A DNA stretch of 32,607 nt from Chlamydiota bacterium. GTDB lineage: Bacteria > Chlamydiota > Chlamydiia > Chlamydiales > 2-12-FULL-49-11. A program made the position numbers and the translations under genes. The stretch lies in the NCBI GenBank assembly GCA_947478685.1, contig CANJWO010000018.1:1-32607 (forward strand), read 5' to 3'. Shown piece after piece: positions 32,466 through 32,607 of this stretch; the stretch's first letter is position 1, and the number at the start of each line of letters is the position of its first letter. The notes below the pieces were generated by a model. It did not search any database, was not told the DNA's origin, and saw nothing but the letters and a program-made list of their open reading frames with translations.

Positions 32466-32607
32466 GGTCCGATCGGTAACATAGGTTACATTTGATTCAC
32501 CAACATAGGTAACACTTTTATGTTAAAAAATGTTTACTATACCAGTAAGTTTATATCCGGTTTCTGATCGTTAGAGGGAAGTTTTAGGCTATAACTTATT
32601 TTCTGTC
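32466..32607 (-). mobile_element. Insertion sequence end (partial, right)
   Basis: Bases 32466-32605 are the exact reverse complement of 1-140, and two more bases of the element follow. The flank just outside it, TATTCACCA (32457-32465), matches the outer part of the dispersed palindromic repeat (TTCACCATAGAG on its reverse strand), so this copy also seems to sit in such a repeat. Confidence 0.7.

Noticed and set aside
1-32607. Reading the whole window as a composite transposon
   Set aside because: It has inverted IS ends at both edges, but the content is mostly core chlamydial genes (uvrB, recA, ung, greA, dapA), which argues for two independent IS insertions.

Overview
The window looks like a chromosomal segment of an environmental (non-Chlamydiaceae) member of the Chlamydiae. 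Evidence: a GreA fused to a very long N-terminal region (715 aa), a double-length ThyX (536 aa), a HAAAP-type tyrosine/tryptophan permease, two MOMP-like outer membrane proteins, and a 5-formyl-THF cyclo-ligase gene block next to a recA region. Eukaryote-like repeat and ubiquitin-ligase domains also fit an intracellular bacterium. The genus cannot be decided from sequence alone. The first 140 bp and the last ~142 bp are perfect inverted copies of the end of one insertion sequence, so the window probably ends where two IS copies sit.

Layout. 0.2-9.2 kb: uvrB; a putative effector (257 aa) convergent with it; tyrP coupled to thyX; then divergent greA, rdgB and a YacP-type NYN nuclease gene. 9.2-13.5 kb: a small helical protein, an NlpC/P60 peptidase, an OppA-type lipoprotein, a small secreted protein and a leucine-rich-repeat protein. 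13.5-18.1 kb: a leftward block of overlapping genes encoding a GspL/PilM-N-like protein, a GspM/PilO-like protein, a MORN/YwqK-repeat lipoprotein, 5-FTHF cyclo-ligase, and a PagL-like barrel carrying a palindromic element in its reading frame. 18.1-20.7 kb: yggT and two MOMP-like proteins, one with a clear promoter and one with a Cys-rich N-terminus. 20.8-24.3 kb: glucokinase divergent from recA, then a prenyl synthase and a GlmU-like hexapeptide protein. 24.3-24.7 kb: an intergenic region with a cluster of DnaA-box-like words, a dispersed palindromic repeat and tRNA-Pro(GGG). 24.7-32.5 kb: ung, an MFS exporter, a 1387-aa LRR-HECT protein, a small gene that appears to be leaderless, and dapA.

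The standout is the LRR-HECT gene (26708-30871, minus). It has three modules, each made of a helical domain, a WDxGPQT linker and 20-residue bacterial LPX-type LRRs, followed by a canonical HECT domain with an AHTCF catalytic motif. This resembles IpaH/SspH effectors (LPX-LRR plus E3 ligase), but with a eukaryotic-type HECT in place of the NEL domain. Its linker and helical modules also occur in two other proteins of the window (12662-13471 and 2223-2996), suggesting a modular effector family. The gene is bracketed by a 25-bp nearly identical direct repeat, which could mark an insertion.

Other points: a ThyX whose two halves each keep a different part of the signature motif; candidate T2SS platform genes; a possible replication-origin-like region from which neighbouring genes are transcribed outward; and a YacP gene with no ATG, GTG or TTG available for its N-terminus.
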